A DNA stretch of 64,000 bases from contig NZ_LQQO01000012.1 in NCBI RefSeq assembly GCF_001619955.1, positions 91,467 to 155,466 of the forward strand, in the 5' to 3' direction. This stretch comes from Sphingomonas hankookensis (GTDB taxonomy: Bacteria > Pseudomonadota > Alphaproteobacteria > Sphingomonadales > Sphingomonadaceae). The number at the start of each line of letters is the position of its first letter. Within the stretch, counting starts at the first letter, position 1. The notes below the pieces were generated by a model. It was not told where the DNA came from. It was given only the letters and a program-made list of their open reading frames with translations, and did not search any database. Made by a program: the position numbers and the translations under genes. Shown here in pieces: positions 49,792 through 58,688 of the stretch.

Positions 49792-50373
49792 GTGAGGATC
49801 GCAATCATCGACACCAGCAGCACGCGCGCGGCGATCATCGCCGAGGGCCTGGCGGAAGCGGGGCTGGACGATCAGGTGGTGATCGATCCCGCCGGACCGA
49901 TCGTCCGCCAGATCGAGGCATGTTCGCCCGAAGTCGTGCTGATCAACCTCGAAAATCCGGGCCGCGACCTGCTTGAGGATTTCTTCGCCATGTCGCGCGC
50001 GCTCGACCGGCCGATCGCGATGTTCGTCGATCAGTCCGATGCGGACAGCGCGCTGGCGGCGGTCGATGCCGGAGTGTCCGCCTATGTCGTGGACGGGCTT
50101 GCCAAGCAGCGGATCAAGCCGGTCCTCGATGTCGCCATCCGCAGGTTTGAAGCCTTTTCGCGGTTGCAGGCCGAGCTGGCCGAAGCGAAGACAGCGCTGG
50201 CCGATCGGCAGACGATCGATAAGGCCAAGGCGATTCTGATGCGGCGGCGCGGGATCGACGAACCCGCCGCCTATGCGCTGCTGCGCGGCCACGCGATGCA
50301 GTCGAACCGCCGCATTGCCGAAGTGGCGGAGGCGATCGTCACCAGCGATGCGCTGATGGGGGATTTGCCATGA
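49792..50373 (+). CDS. nasT: NasT-type ANTAR response regulator (antiterminator)
   Basis: A 193-residue protein. The N-terminal pseudo-receiver begins VRIAIIDTSSTRAAIIAEGL, with no typical phospho-Asp context (LINLENPGRD). A C-terminal ANTAR RNA-binding domain follows (DRQTIDKAKAILMRRRGID, AYALLRGHAMQSNRRIAEVA). NasT binds nascent RNA hairpins with hexaloops and prevents termination upstream of nitrate genes. The GTG at 49792 is the start that places the receiver at the N-terminus. Its TGA overlaps the nasS ATG. The presumed target leader is at 51760-51878. Confidence 0.88.
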   Translation: MRIAIIDTSSTRAAIIAEGLAEAGLDDQVVIDPAGPIVRQIEACSPEVVLINLENPGRDLLEDFFAMSRALDRPIAMFVDQSDADSALAAVDAGVSAYVVDGLAKQRIKPVLDVAIRRFEAFSRLQAELAEAKTALADRQTIDKAKAILMRRRGIDEPAAYALLRGHAMQSNRRIAEVAEAIVTSDALMGDLP

Positions 50374-51581
50374 CGACCGAGCGTTTCCGTATCGGCTTCC
50401 TGCCGCTCGTCGACGCCGCGCTGCCGATCCTGGCGCACGAACTGGGCTTTGCCGAGGAACAGGGCGTCGCGATCGATCTCGTCCGTGACGTGACCTGGGC
50501 GGCGGTGCGCGACCGGCTGCTCTATGGCCATACCGATGCGGCGCATATGGTCGCGCCGCTCGCCATCGCGTCCAGCCTGGGCCGCGACCGGCCGGCGGTG
50601 CCGATGGCGGTGCCGTTCGTGCTGGGGCTGAACGGCAATGCCATCACCTTTTCGACCGCGTTGGGCGAGGCGTGCGGGCTGGGTGACGAACTGGGCGATC
50701 CGGTCGCCGTGGGTGCGGCGCTGAAGGCTGTGGCGGAAGCGCGTGCGTCGGCGGGGCGAAGGCTGCGCTTCGGTGTCGTCCATCGCTATTCCAGCCACAA
50801 CTATATGCTGCGCTACTGGCTGGCGGGAGTCGGCATCCGACCGGATATCGATGTCGAGATCGTCGTGACCAGCCCGCCCTTCGCCGCCGATGCGCTGGCG
50901 GCGGGCGAGGTGGACGGCATCTGCGTGGGCGAGCCGTGGAATTCCATCGCGGTGGATCTCGGCGTCGGGAGGATCGCGCTGGCGACCGCGCAGATATGGC
51001 GGCGGGGCGTCGAGAAGGTGCTGGCGATGCGGGCTGATACCGCTGCCGGGCGGGGCGACGCGACGTTGCGGCTGATCCGCGCATTGCACGCTGCCGCTGC
51101 GCATTTCGTCGATCCCGCGACGGTCGAACAGAGTGCTGCGATCCTTGCCCGCGACGCCTATCTCGACGCGCCGGTCGACGCGATCCTGCGGGCGATCACC
51201 GACCGCATCCGGGTGGTGCCGGGCGGGGCGCCCGTTCACTATCCGGACTTCATGTTCCAGTATCGCGAGGCAGCGAACTTCCCGTGGCGCAGTCAGGCGG
51301 CGTGGCTTTATGCACAGATGGTTCGCTGGGACGGGCGGGGTTTTGATGCCGGGGACGCGGCGATCGCGGCGGCAACATTCCGGCCGGACCTGTATCGAGC
51401 CGCGCTGGCCGGATCGGGCGCGCCGTTGCCAGGCGCCAGTTCGAAGCTGGAAGGGGCGCTGGGTGGGCCGATCGGGGCGGGCTCGACGCAGGGTCGGTTG
51501 ATGCTCGGCAGCGATCGGTTCTTCGACGAGCGGTCGTTCGATCCGGATGACATTCCGGGGTATTTGGCTGGTTTGCCATAA
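50370..51581 (+). CDS. nasS: NasS-type nitrate sensor (NrtA/CmpA-like binding protein without signal peptide)
   Basis: A 403-residue periplasmic-binding-protein fold with no export signal (starts MTTERFRIGFLPLVDAALPI), so it works in the cytoplasm. The residues GHTDAAHMVAPLAIASSLG and NGNAITFSTALGE are typical of the nitrate-binding NrtA/NasS group. NasS holds NasT inactive and releases it on binding nitrate. The ATG overlaps the nasT stop (ATGA), giving a coupled regulator pair ahead of the leader and structural genes. A NrtA transporter subunit is excluded by the lack of a signal and of ABC partners. Confidence 0.85.
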   Translation: MTTERFRIGFLPLVDAALPILAHELGFAEEQGVAIDLVRDVTWAAVRDRLLYGHTDAAHMVAPLAIASSLGRDRPAVPMAVPFVLGLNGNAITFSTALGEACGLGDELGDPVAVGAALKAVAEARASAGRRLRFGVVHRYSSHNYMLRYWLAGVGIRPDIDVEIVVTSPPFAADALAAGEVDGICVGEPWNSIAVDLGVGRIALATAQIWRRGVEKVLAMRADTAAGRGDATLRLIRALHAAAAHFVDPATVEQSAAILARDAYLDAPVDAILRAITDRIRVVPGGAPVHYPDFMFQYREAANFPWRSQAAWLYAQMVRWDGRGFDAGDAAIAAATFRPDLYRAALAGSGAPLPGASSKLEGALGGPIGAGSTQGRLMLGSDRFFDERSFDPDDIPGYLAGLP

Positions 51582-51759
51582 GTCGGTGCCTCTAGCCGTC
51601 GCCTCGGGGCAAGCCCGGCGTGGCGATGAAGGCTTTGGTTTCGCGCTGTTACCAACGCAATTTTGCTGCGTCTGCGAAAGCCTCTTGTATCCGATCCGCG
51701 AATCGGGCAGCTTGATCGCAGCCCGGCAATGGCGTCGGGCACGCAATAGCAGCGACAAG

Positions 51760-51779
51760 CCTCTCCAGCGCCGGGGAGG
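51760..51779 (+). promoter_or_regulatory. Hexaloop hairpin P1 of an ANTAR-type leader
   Basis: CCTCTCC (51760-51766) pairs with GGGGAGG (51773-51779, one G-T wobble) and encloses the six-base loop AGCGCC. The loop has A at position 1 and G at position 4, as in ANTAR target RNAs. Confidence 0.6.
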
Positions 51780-51822
51780 TTCCCGCTGACGGAGTACGGG
51801 CATCGGCCCGTCATCCGACACA

Positions 51823-51834
51823 GGCAACGAAGCC
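51823..51834 (+). promoter_or_regulatory. Candidate second hexaloop P2 overlapping the terminator
   Basis: GGC-AACGAA-GCC: a short 3-bp stem with a six-base loop, again A at position 1 and G at position 4. Its 3' arm (51832-51834) is also the first part of the terminator stem, so the two structures exclude each other. The stem is short, so this is tentative. Confidence 0.45.
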
Positions 51835-51878
51835 GCCAGAACGCGCCCGACTAGGGCCGCCGTTCTGGCGGCTTTTTT
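51832..51878 (+). terminator. Leader terminator (attenuator) of the nitrate assimilation operon
   Basis: GCCGCCAGAAC (51832-51842) pairs perfectly with GTTCTGGCGGC (51862-51872), followed by TTTTTT. It ends 24 bases before the transporter start codon, so it must be read through for expression of narK-nirBD-nitrate reductase-cobA. The rest of the 320-base gap from 51582 holds no ORF that can be supported. Confidence 0.85.
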
Positions 51879-51902
51879 CGTTTCCGGCTCTGGGAGGCAG
51901 GA

Positions 51903-53147
51903 ATGGCAACGGCATATTGGCAAGACACGCAGGTTGAGCGCGAAGGCAGCGACAGTTTCTGGAACAGCGGGCACAAGCCGACGCTGATCGCCGCGTTCCT
52001 GTACTTCGACCTCGCGTTCATGGTGTGGGTGTTGCTCGGGCCGCTCGCGCCCGACATCGCACTGACGCTGGGGCTGTCGCCCGCGCAGAAGGGGCTGATG
52101 GTCGCGGTGCCTACGCTGGCGGGCGCGGTGCTGCGGGTCGTCAATGGCCTTGCGGTCGATCGGATCGGGCCGAAGCGCGCCGGGGCGATCAGCCAGATCA
52201 TCGTCATCGCCGGCCTGTTCGTCGCGTGGCTGCTGGGCGTAAACAGCTTTGGCGGCACGCTGGCGCTGGGCGTGATCCTCGGCTTTGCCGGCGCGTCCTT
52301 CGCTATCGCCCTGCCGCTTGCGAGCCGCTGGTATCCGCCGGAGCATCAGGGCAAGGCGATGGGCCTCGCCGGCATGGGCAATTCGGGCACGGTGCTGGCC
52401 GCATTGTTTGCGCCTGCGCTCGCCAAGCTGTTCGGCTGGAACACCGTGCTGGGCCTGGCCTGCATTCCGCTGACCCTCGTCTTCTTCGCCTATATGGTGA
52501 TGGCGAAGGACGCGCCGAATGCACCCGCGCCGCGTTCGCTGACCGCCTATCTCAGCCCCCTGAAGCAGGCCGACGCCTGGTGGCTGATGGGCTTCTATGC
52601 CGTGACCTTCGGCGGGTTCGTCGGGTTGGCGGCCAGCCTGCCGGTCTACTTCACCGATCAATTCGGGCTCTCGACGATCGCGGCCGGCTATTGCACCGCC
52701 GCCTGCGTCTTTGCCGGGTCGCTGGTGCGGCCGATGGGCGGGGCGCTGGCCGACAAGGTCGGCGGCGTGAAGGCGCTGACCGCCGTGTTCGCGGTCGCTG
52801 CGCTGGCGCTGGTGGGAGTGAGTGCGGCGGGCAGCGTCGAGGCGGCACTGGCGCTGTTCGTGCTGGCCATGCTGGCGCTCGGCACCGGCAACGGCGCGGT
52901 GTTCCAGCTGGTGCCGCAGCGTTTTGCCGCCGAGATCGGCGTAATGACCGGACTGGTCGGCATGGCCGGCGGGGTCGGTGGCTTCTACCTCGCCTCGTCG
53001 CTCGGCCTCGCCAAGCAATGGACGGGGAGCTTTGCGCCCGGCTTCCTGATCTTCGCCGCGCTGTCGGTCCTCGCGCTGGGCGGACTGACGCTGGTCAAGG
53101 CCGGCTGGCGCCGCCGCTGGGCGACCGCCGACGGCGTGCGGATCTGA
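51903..53147 (+). CDS. Nitrate/nitrite transporter, MFS NarK/NasA family
   Basis: A 414-residue major facilitator with about twelve helices. The nitrate-porter signatures are clear: ALGVILGFAGASFAIALPLA in the fifth helix and GTGNGAVFQLVPQRF in the eleventh. An arginine before the nitrate signature (LRVVNGLAVDRIGPKRAG) fits the substrate site. It takes up nitrate at the inner membrane for assimilation. GGGAGGCAGGA precedes the ATG. It is the first structural gene behind the attenuator (called narK, nasA or nrtP in different species). Confidence 0.92.
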   Translation: MATAYWQDTQVEREGSDSFWNSGHKPTLIAAFLYFDLAFMVWVLLGPLAPDIALTLGLSPAQKGLMVAVPTLAGAVLRVVNGLAVDRIGPKRAGAISQIIVIAGLFVAWLLGVNSFGGTLALGVILGFAGASFAIALPLASRWYPPEHQGKAMGLAGMGNSGTVLAALFAPALAKLFGWNTVLGLACIPLTLVFFAYMVMAKDAPNAPAPRSLTAYLSPLKQADAWWLMGFYAVTFGGFVGLAASLPVYFTDQFGLSTIAAGYCTAACVFAGSLVRPMGGALADKVGGVKALTAVFAVAALALVGVSAAGSVEAALALFVLAMLALGTGNGAVFQLVPQRFAAEIGVMTGLVGMAGGVGGFYLASSLGLAKQWTGSFAPGFLIFAALSVLALGGLTLVKAGWRRRWATADGVRI

Positions 53148-53170
53148 TCCCTCTTCACCGGATGATAGTC

Positions 53171-55651
53171 ATGCAACACGAACCCATCCAAAGCCCGCAA
53201 GGCGACACCCGCGAGCACTTGATCGTCATCGGCAACGGCATGGCGGGATGCCGCGCGGTCGAGGAATTGCTGGCGCGCGATCCGAACCGGTACCGGGTAA
53301 CGATCTTCGGTGCCGAACCGCTGGTGAACTATAACCGCATCATGCTGTCGCCGGTGCTGGCCGGCGAGAAGACGTTTGACGAGATCGTCATCAACGGCCT
53401 CGACTGGTATGCCGACAATGGGATCACGCTGCTGAGCGGCGATCCGGTGATCGCCATCGACCGCGCCGCGCGGACGGTGACCAGCCGCAGCGGCCTGACG
53501 CTCGACTATGACCGGCTGCTGATCGCGACCGGGTCCGATCCGTTCATCATCCCGGTGCCCGGCAAGGACCTGCCCGGCGTCATCAGCTTTCGCGATATGA
53601 AGGATGTCGAGCATATGCTGGCGGCGGCCGACCGGGGCGGCAGCGCGGTGGTGATCGGCGGTGGGCTGCTTGGGCTGGAGGCTGCACACGGGCTCAGCTT
53701 GCGCGGCATGAAGGTGACCGTGCTGCACATCATGCCGACGCTGATGGAGCGGCAACTGGACGAAGCCGCCGGCTGGTTGCTGAAGACCGCGCTGGAGGCG
53801 CGCGGGCAGACGATCCTGACGGGGGCCGACACCGCCGCAATCGTTGGCGACGGCAGGGTCGAGGCGGTGCACCTGAAGGACGGGACGGTCATCCCCGCCG
53901 ATCTGGTGGTGATGGCGGTCGGTATCCGCCCCTCGGTCGCACTGGCGCGCGAGACGGGGCTGGACGTCGGGCGCGGGATCAAGGTCGACGACCATATGGT
54001 GACGAGCGATCCTAACGTTCTGGCGGTCGGCGAATGTGTCGAGCATGACGGACAGGTCTATGGCCTCGTTGCGCCGCTGTGGGACATGTGTCGCGCGCTG
54101 GCCGACGGGCTGGTCGAGGCACCCAGCGGCTACAAGCCTGCTGCCACCTCGACCAAGCTCAAGGTAGCCGGGCTGGATGTGTTCTCCGCAGGTGATTTTT
54201 CGGGCGGCGACGGCGCGGAGGACATCGTGCTGCGCGACGCCTCGCGCGGCATCTACAAGCGGGTGGTGGTCAGGGACGACCGGATCGTCGGTGCGGTGCT
54301 CTATGGCGATACCGCCGATGGCAACTGGTATTTCGACTTGCTCAAGAAGGGCGAGAGCGTTGCCGATATCCGCGACGCCCTGATCTTCGGTCAGGCCTTC
54401 GCCTCGGGAGGGGGGCAGGCGGACCCTAAGGCGGCCGTTGCGGCGCTTTCCGACGATGCGGAAATCTGCGGCTGCAACGGCGTGTCCAAGGGCAAGGTCT
54501 TCGCGTGCATCGATGGCGGCGCGCACAGCCTCGACGCGGTGCGATCGGGGTGCAAGGCGTCGGCGAGTTGCGGGTCGTGCACCGGTATCGTCGAGAGCCT
54601 GCTGGCGCTCAGGCTGGGCGGCGAGGTCGAGGCAGGGCCGAAGACCATGTGCAAATGCACCAGCTTCGGCCATGACGACGTGCGTCGGGAGATCGTCGCG
54701 CAGGACATGCGCTCGATCCCCGAGGTGATGCAGAAGCTGCACTGGTCGACGCCCGACGGCTGTTCGTCGTGCCGTCCGGCGCTCAACTATTATCTGCTTT
54801 GCGCGCTGCCGGGCGAGTATAAGGACGATCAGCAGAGCCGCTTCGTCAACGAGCGGATGCACGCCAACATCCAGAAGGACGGGACCTATTCGGTCGTGCC
54901 GCGCATGTGGGGTGGCCTGACCAACCCGACCGAACTGCGCGCGATCGCCGATGTGGTCGAGAAGTTCAACGCGCCGATGGTGAAGGTCACCGGCGGCCAG
55001 CGGCTCGACATCTTCGGGATCAAGAAGGAGGACCTGCCTGCCGTCTGGGCCGATCTGAACGCCGCCGGGATGGTCAGCGGCCATGCCTATGGCAAGTCGC
55101 TGCGCACGGTGAAGACCTGTGTCGGCAGCGAATGGTGCCGCTTCGGCACGCAGGATTCGACTGGCTTGGGCGTCAAGATCGAGCGCGCGACCTGGGGGTC
55201 GTGGATGCCGCACAAGTTCAAGATCGCCGTGTCGGGCTGCCCCCGCAATTGCGCCGAGGCGACGATCAAGGATTTCGGCATCGTGTGTGTCGACAGCGGC
55301 TATGAGCTGCATGTCGGCGGCAATGGCGGGATCAAGGTCCGTGCCACTGACCTGCTCTGCAAGGTCGCGACCGAGGCGGAGGCGATGGAGATGTGCGCTG
55401 CCTTCATCCAGCTCTATCGCGAGGAGGCACGCTATCTTGAGCGGACCGCACCTTGGATCGAGCGGGTCGGGCTGACCTACATCCAGTCGCGGCTGCTGCC
55501 CGATGCGGATGCGCGGGCCGAACTGGCGCGGCGATTCGTCCATTCGCAGCAATTCTCGCAGGACGATCCGTGGGCGGCGCGCGTCGCGGGCGAGGAGCGC
55601 GAAATCCATACGCCGATGGCGCGCTTTCAGCCCGTGGGAGAGATGGCATGA
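53171..55651 (+). CDS. nirB: Assimilatory nitrite reductase large subunit
   Basis: An 826-residue flavo-sirohaem enzyme, reducing nitrite to ammonium with NAD(P)H. The N-terminal FAD/NAD oxidoreductase domain shows LIVIGNGMAGCRAVEELL and VVIGGGLLGLEAAHGLSLRG. A BFD-like [2Fe-2S] domain follows (ICGCNGVSKGKVFACI, KASASCGSCTG). The sirohaem/[4Fe-4S] domain has VKTCVGSEWCRFGTQDS and SGCPRNCAEATIKDFG. The ATG at 53171 is chosen; another ATG three codons upstream (53162) is possible. The stop overlaps nirD. Longer in-frame extensions upstream are antisense-like noise over the transporter gene. Confidence 0.96.
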   Translation: MQHEPIQSPQGDTREHLIVIGNGMAGCRAVEELLARDPNRYRVTIFGAEPLVNYNRIMLSPVLAGEKTFDEIVINGLDWYADNGITLLSGDPVIAIDRAARTVTSRSGLTLDYDRLLIATGSDPFIIPVPGKDLPGVISFRDMKDVEHMLAAADRGGSAVVIGGGLLGLEAAHGLSLRGMKVTVLHIMPTLMERQLDEAAGWLLKTALEARGQTILTGADTAAIVGDGRVEAVHLKDGTVIPADLVVMAVGIRPSVALARETGLDVGRGIKVDDHMVTSDPNVLAVGECVEHDGQVYGLVAPLWDMCRALADGLVEAPSGYKPAATSTKLKVAGLDVFSAGDFSGGDGAEDIVLRDASRGIYKRVVVRDDRIVGAVLYGDTADGNWYFDLLKKGESVADIRDALIFGQAFASGGGQADPKAAVAALSDDAEICGCNGVSKGKVFACIDGGAHSLDAVRSGCKASASCGSCTGIVESLLALRLGGEVEAGPKTMCKCTSFGHDDVRREIVAQDMRSIPEVMQKLHWSTPDGCSSCRPALNYYLLCALPGEYKDDQQSRFVNERMHANIQKDGTYSVVPRMWGGLTNPTELRAIADVVEKFNAPMVKVTGGQRLDIFGIKKEDLPAVWADLNAAGMVSGHAYGKSLRTVKTCVGSEWCRFGTQDSTGLGVKIERATWGSWMPHKFKIAVSGCPRNCAEATIKDFGIVCVDSGYELHVGGNGGIKVRATDLLCKVATEAEAMEMCAAFIQLYREEARYLERTAPWIERVGLTYIQSRLLPDADARAELARRFVHSQQFSQDDPWAARVAGEEREIHTPMARFQPVGEMA

Positions 55652-55986
55652 TCGGCGAGTGGCTCGATATCGGCTGGGTCGAGGAAATCCCCCTGCGCGG
55701 CAGCCGCACGGTGCAGGTTGATGGCGGCGACGATATCGCGGTGTTCCGCACCGGCGAGGGCAAGGTGTTCGCGCTGCGCGACCGTTGCCCGCACAAGCAT
55801 GGCAAGCTGTCGCAGGGGATCGTCCATGGCGGCGCGGTGGCGTGCCCGCTGCATAACTGGAGGATTTCACTGACGACCGGCGAAGCGCTGGGCGAGGATC
55901 GCGGGTGTACGCCGACCGTGCCGGTCAAGGTGAGCGGTGGACGGGTGCTGATCTGTCGGGCTTCCACGTTGCAGGCGGCGGCGTGA
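55648..55986 (+). CDS. nirD: Nitrite reductase small subunit (Rieske-type)
   Basis: A 112-residue Rieske-fold protein. Unlike E. coli NirD, all [2Fe-2S] ligands are present: Cys47-x-His49 (RCPHKHG) and Cys66-x2-His69 (CPLHNW). The cluster is therefore probably functional and passes electrons to NirB. The ATG overlaps the nirB stop (ATGA). Confidence 0.92.
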   Translation: MIGEWLDIGWVEEIPLRGSRTVQVDGGDDIAVFRTGEGKVFALRDRCPHKHGKLSQGIVHGGAVACPLHNWRISLTTGEALGEDRGCTPTVPVKVSGGRVLICRASTLQAAA

Positions 55987-56061
55987 GCGGGATTGGAAAA
56001 GCCCTCACCCGGAAGGGGAGGGGGGCGGGTGTCTCACCGAGGCAAGCGCTTGCGGGAACGC

Positions 56062-56095
56062 CCCTCTCCCAACCCTCTCCCCTTCTGGGAGAGGG
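56062..56095. repeat. Palindrome covering the ribosome site of the nitrate reductase gene
   Basis: CCCTCTCCC (56062-56070) pairs with GGGAGAGGG (56087-56095). The right arm is also the Shine-Dalgarno region, ending five bases before the ATG at 56100. The upstream part of the gap (from 55993) holds similar CCCTCACCC/GGGGAGGGG runs. Confidence 0.65.
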
Positions 56096-56099
56096 CTAG

Positions 56100-58688
56100 A
56101 TGACTGTACGCACCACCTGCGCCTATTGCGGCGTCGGCTGCGGCATTCGCGCGACCGTCACCGGTGAGCGCAGCGTGCGGATCGAGGGCGATCTGGACCA
56201 CCCGGCCAATCGCGGGAAGCTTTGTTCCAAGGGCACGCACCTGGGCGAGACGGTCGGGCTGGAGGGGCGGTTGCTCCATCCGATGATCGGTAAGCGGCGG
56301 GCGAGTTGGGACAAGGCGCTCGATCAGGTCGCGCGCCGGTTCCGCGAGACGATCGAGCGGCATGGGCCGGGCAGCGTCGCCTTCTATGTCTCGGGCCAGC
56401 TGCTGACCGAGGATTATTACGTCGCCAACAAGCTGATGAAGGGGTTCATCGGGTCGGCGCATATCGACACCAATTCGCGGCTGTGCATGTCGAGCGCGGT
56501 GGCCGGGCACATGCGGGCATTCGGCGAGGATGTCGTTCCGGCATCCTATGACGATCTCGACGTCGCCGACCTGATCGTGCTCATCGGGTCGAACACCGCA
56601 TGGTGCCATCCGATCGTCTATCAACGGATCCGGGCGCGCTGCGATGCGGGCGCCAGGCTGGTCGTGATCGATCCGCGCCGCACCGAGACCGCCGAGCAGG
56701 CCGACCTGGACCTCGCCATCCGGCCGGGCAGCGATGTGGCGTTGATGAATGGGCTGCTGGCGTGGTGTCGCGAGGCGGGGGCGCTCGATACCGATTTCCT
56801 CGACCGGCATGTGATGACGCCCGACGGCTTTTGGGAGCAGGTGGGTGAGGGCAGCGACCTGTGGTCGGTTGCCCGGGCCTGCGATGTGCCTGCCGCCGAT
56901 CTGCGCCGCTTCTACGAATGGTTCGCGGCGACTCCGCGGACCGTGACCATGTTCAGCCAGGGGGTGAACCAGTCGCTGACCGGCACCGACCAGGTGAACG
57001 CGATCATCAACGTCCACCTCGCGACCGGGCGTATCGGCAAGCCCGGCGCGCAGCCCTTTTCGATCACGGGGCAGCCCAATGCAATGGGTGGGCGCGAGGT
57101 CGGCGGGCTCGCCTCGACGCTGGCGGCGCACATGGATTTTGCCGAGGAAAACCGGGCGCTCGTCCAACGCTTCTGGGCGTCGCCGACCATGGCGACCAAG
57201 CCGGGGCTGAAGGCGGTCGACCTGTTCCGCGAGCTGGGCCATGGCCGGATCAAGGCGTTGTGGGTGATGGCGACCAACCCCGCCGTGTCGATGCCCGATG
57301 CGGGGCGGGTGCGCGAAGCGCTGGCGGGGTGTCCGTTCGTGGTGGTGAGCGACGTGATCGCCGACACCGATACGTCGGCCTTTGCCCATGTCCGGCTGCC
57401 GGCGGCGGCGTGGGGGGAGAAGGACGGGACGGTCACCAACAGCGACCGGACGGTCAGTCGCCAGCGGGCGCTGTTCCCGCTGCCGGGCGAAGCGAAGCCC
57501 GACTGGTGGATCATCAAGGAAGTCGCCCGGCGCATGGGGTGGAAGACCGCCTTCGCCTACGACCGGCCGGCGGAGATCTGGCGCGAGCATGTCCGGCTGT
57601 CGACCTATCGCAATGACGGTAAGCGGCTGTTTTCGCTGGCCGGGCACGGTGCGGGCGGCAATGCCGAGTATGATGCGATGACGCCGTTCCGGTGGGGGGG
57701 CAAGCCGTTTGCGGATGGGCGCTTCCCGACCGGGGACGGGCGGGCGAAGTTGGTGAAGGTTACGCAGAAGGCGATTTCGGAGCCGCTCAAGGACTGGCCG
57801 CTGACGCTGAACACCGGGCGGTACCGGGATCAGTGGCATACGATGACGCGGACCGGATTGGCGCCGAAGTTGGCACGGCATCGCGAGGAGCCGCTGGTCG
57901 AGGTGCATCCGGACGACGCCCGCCGGCTGGAACTGGTCGATGGCGGCCTGGCGCGGTTGGCGACGCCGCAGGGGGAGAGCCTGTACCGGGTGCAGGTCAC
58001 CGACAGCCAGCGGCCGGGCGAGCTGTTCACCCCGATCCATTGGACCGACCGGACGTCGAGCGGCGGGCGCACGGGGTTGCTGCCGCGGCCGTTGACCGAT
58101 CCGGTTTCCGGCCAGCCGGGGTTCAAGTCGACCCCCGCCAACATCGGCGCGGTTGCCACCGAATGGCGCGGCTTCCTGATCGTCGCGGGCGAGCCGGTGC
58201 GCCGTCCCGACTGCCTGTGGGCGACGCGGGTGGCGGTGCCGGCGGGGAGCCTGTGGGAGCTGGCCGGCAATGGCGATGCCGCGCGGCTGGAGGCGTGCCT
58301 GCCGGCCGGCGAGCGGATCGAGGCGGTCGACCGGGCGCGGGGCACGCGGCGGATCGCGGTGCTGGCCGAAGGGCGGCTGGTCGCCGCGCTGTTCGTGACC
58401 GAGCGCGGGGAGCTGCCGAGCCGCGACTGGCTGATCGGGCAACTGAGCGAGGCGCAGGCCGCGCCGACGGTGCTGGCCGGACGTGCGCCGGGCGCGGCGG
58501 TCGATCGTGGGCCGATCATCTGTTCCTGTTTCGATATCGGCATGCGGACCATCGTCGCAGCGATCCGGGATCAACGGCTGGCCGATGTCGCCGCGATCGG
58601 CGCGGCGATCGGCGCCGGGACCAATTGTGGATCGTGTCGCCCGGCACTCGCCCGCCTGCTTACCGAGGAGAAGACCCATGCCGCATGA
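56100..58688 (+). CDS. Assimilatory nitrate reductase catalytic subunit (Mo-bis-MGD) with C-terminal BFD-like [2Fe-2S] domain
   Basis: An 862-residue cytoplasmic molybdoenzyme, no Tat signal. The N-terminal [4Fe-4S] cluster uses Cys7, Cys10, Cys14 (CAYCGVGC) and Cys42 (LCSKG). The molybdopterin domains include SRLCMSSAVAGHMRAFGED with the expected Mo-ligand Cys, and QPFSITGQPNAMGGREVGG. The C-terminus has an extra BFD-type [2Fe-2S] module (IICSCFDIGMRTI ... GTNCGSCRPALARLL), as in NasA/NasC rather than NarB of cyanobacteria. It reduces nitrate to nitrite, the substrate of NirBD. The start codon sits right after a palindrome that includes its ribosome site. The 3' end overlaps cobA by 11 bases. 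Confidence 0.94.
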   Translation: MTVRTTCAYCGVGCGIRATVTGERSVRIEGDLDHPANRGKLCSKGTHLGETVGLEGRLLHPMIGKRRASWDKALDQVARRFRETIERHGPGSVAFYVSGQLLTEDYYVANKLMKGFIGSAHIDTNSRLCMSSAVAGHMRAFGEDVVPASYDDLDVADLIVLIGSNTAWCHPIVYQRIRARCDAGARLVVIDPRRTETAEQADLDLAIRPGSDVALMNGLLAWCREAGALDTDFLDRHVMTPDGFWEQVGEGSDLWSVARACDVPAADLRRFYEWFAATPRTVTMFSQGVNQSLTGTDQVNAIINVHLATGRIGKPGAQPFSITGQPNAMGGREVGGLASTLAAHMDFAEENRALVQRFWASPTMATKPGLKAVDLFRELGHGRIKALWVMATNPAVSMPDAGRVREALAGCPFVVVSDVIADTDTSAFAHVRLPAAAWGEKDGTVTNSDRTVSRQRALFPLPGEAKPDWWIIKEVARRMGWKTAFAYDRPAEIWREHVRLSTYRNDGKRLFSLAGHGAGGNAEYDAMTPFRWGGKPFADGRFPTGDGRAKLVKVTQKAISEPLKDWPLTLNTGRYRDQWHTMTRTGLAPKLARHREEPLVEVHPDDARRLELVDGGLARLATPQGESLYRVQVTDSQRPGELFTPIHWTDRTSSGGRTGLLPRPLTDPVSGQPGFKSTPANIGAVATEWRGFLIVAGEPVRRPDCLWATRVAVPAGSLWELAGNGDAARLEACLPAGERIEAVDRARGTRRIAVLAEGRLVAALFVTERGELPSRDWLIGQLSEAQAAPTVLAGRAPGAAVDRGPIICSCFDIGMRTIVAAIRDQRLADVAAIGAAIGAGTNCGSCRPALARLLTEEKTHAA

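Noticed and set aside
52985..55870. Minus-strand frame of about 960 codons opposite nirB
   Set aside because: No recognisable domain and fully covered by nirB/nirD on the plus strand.
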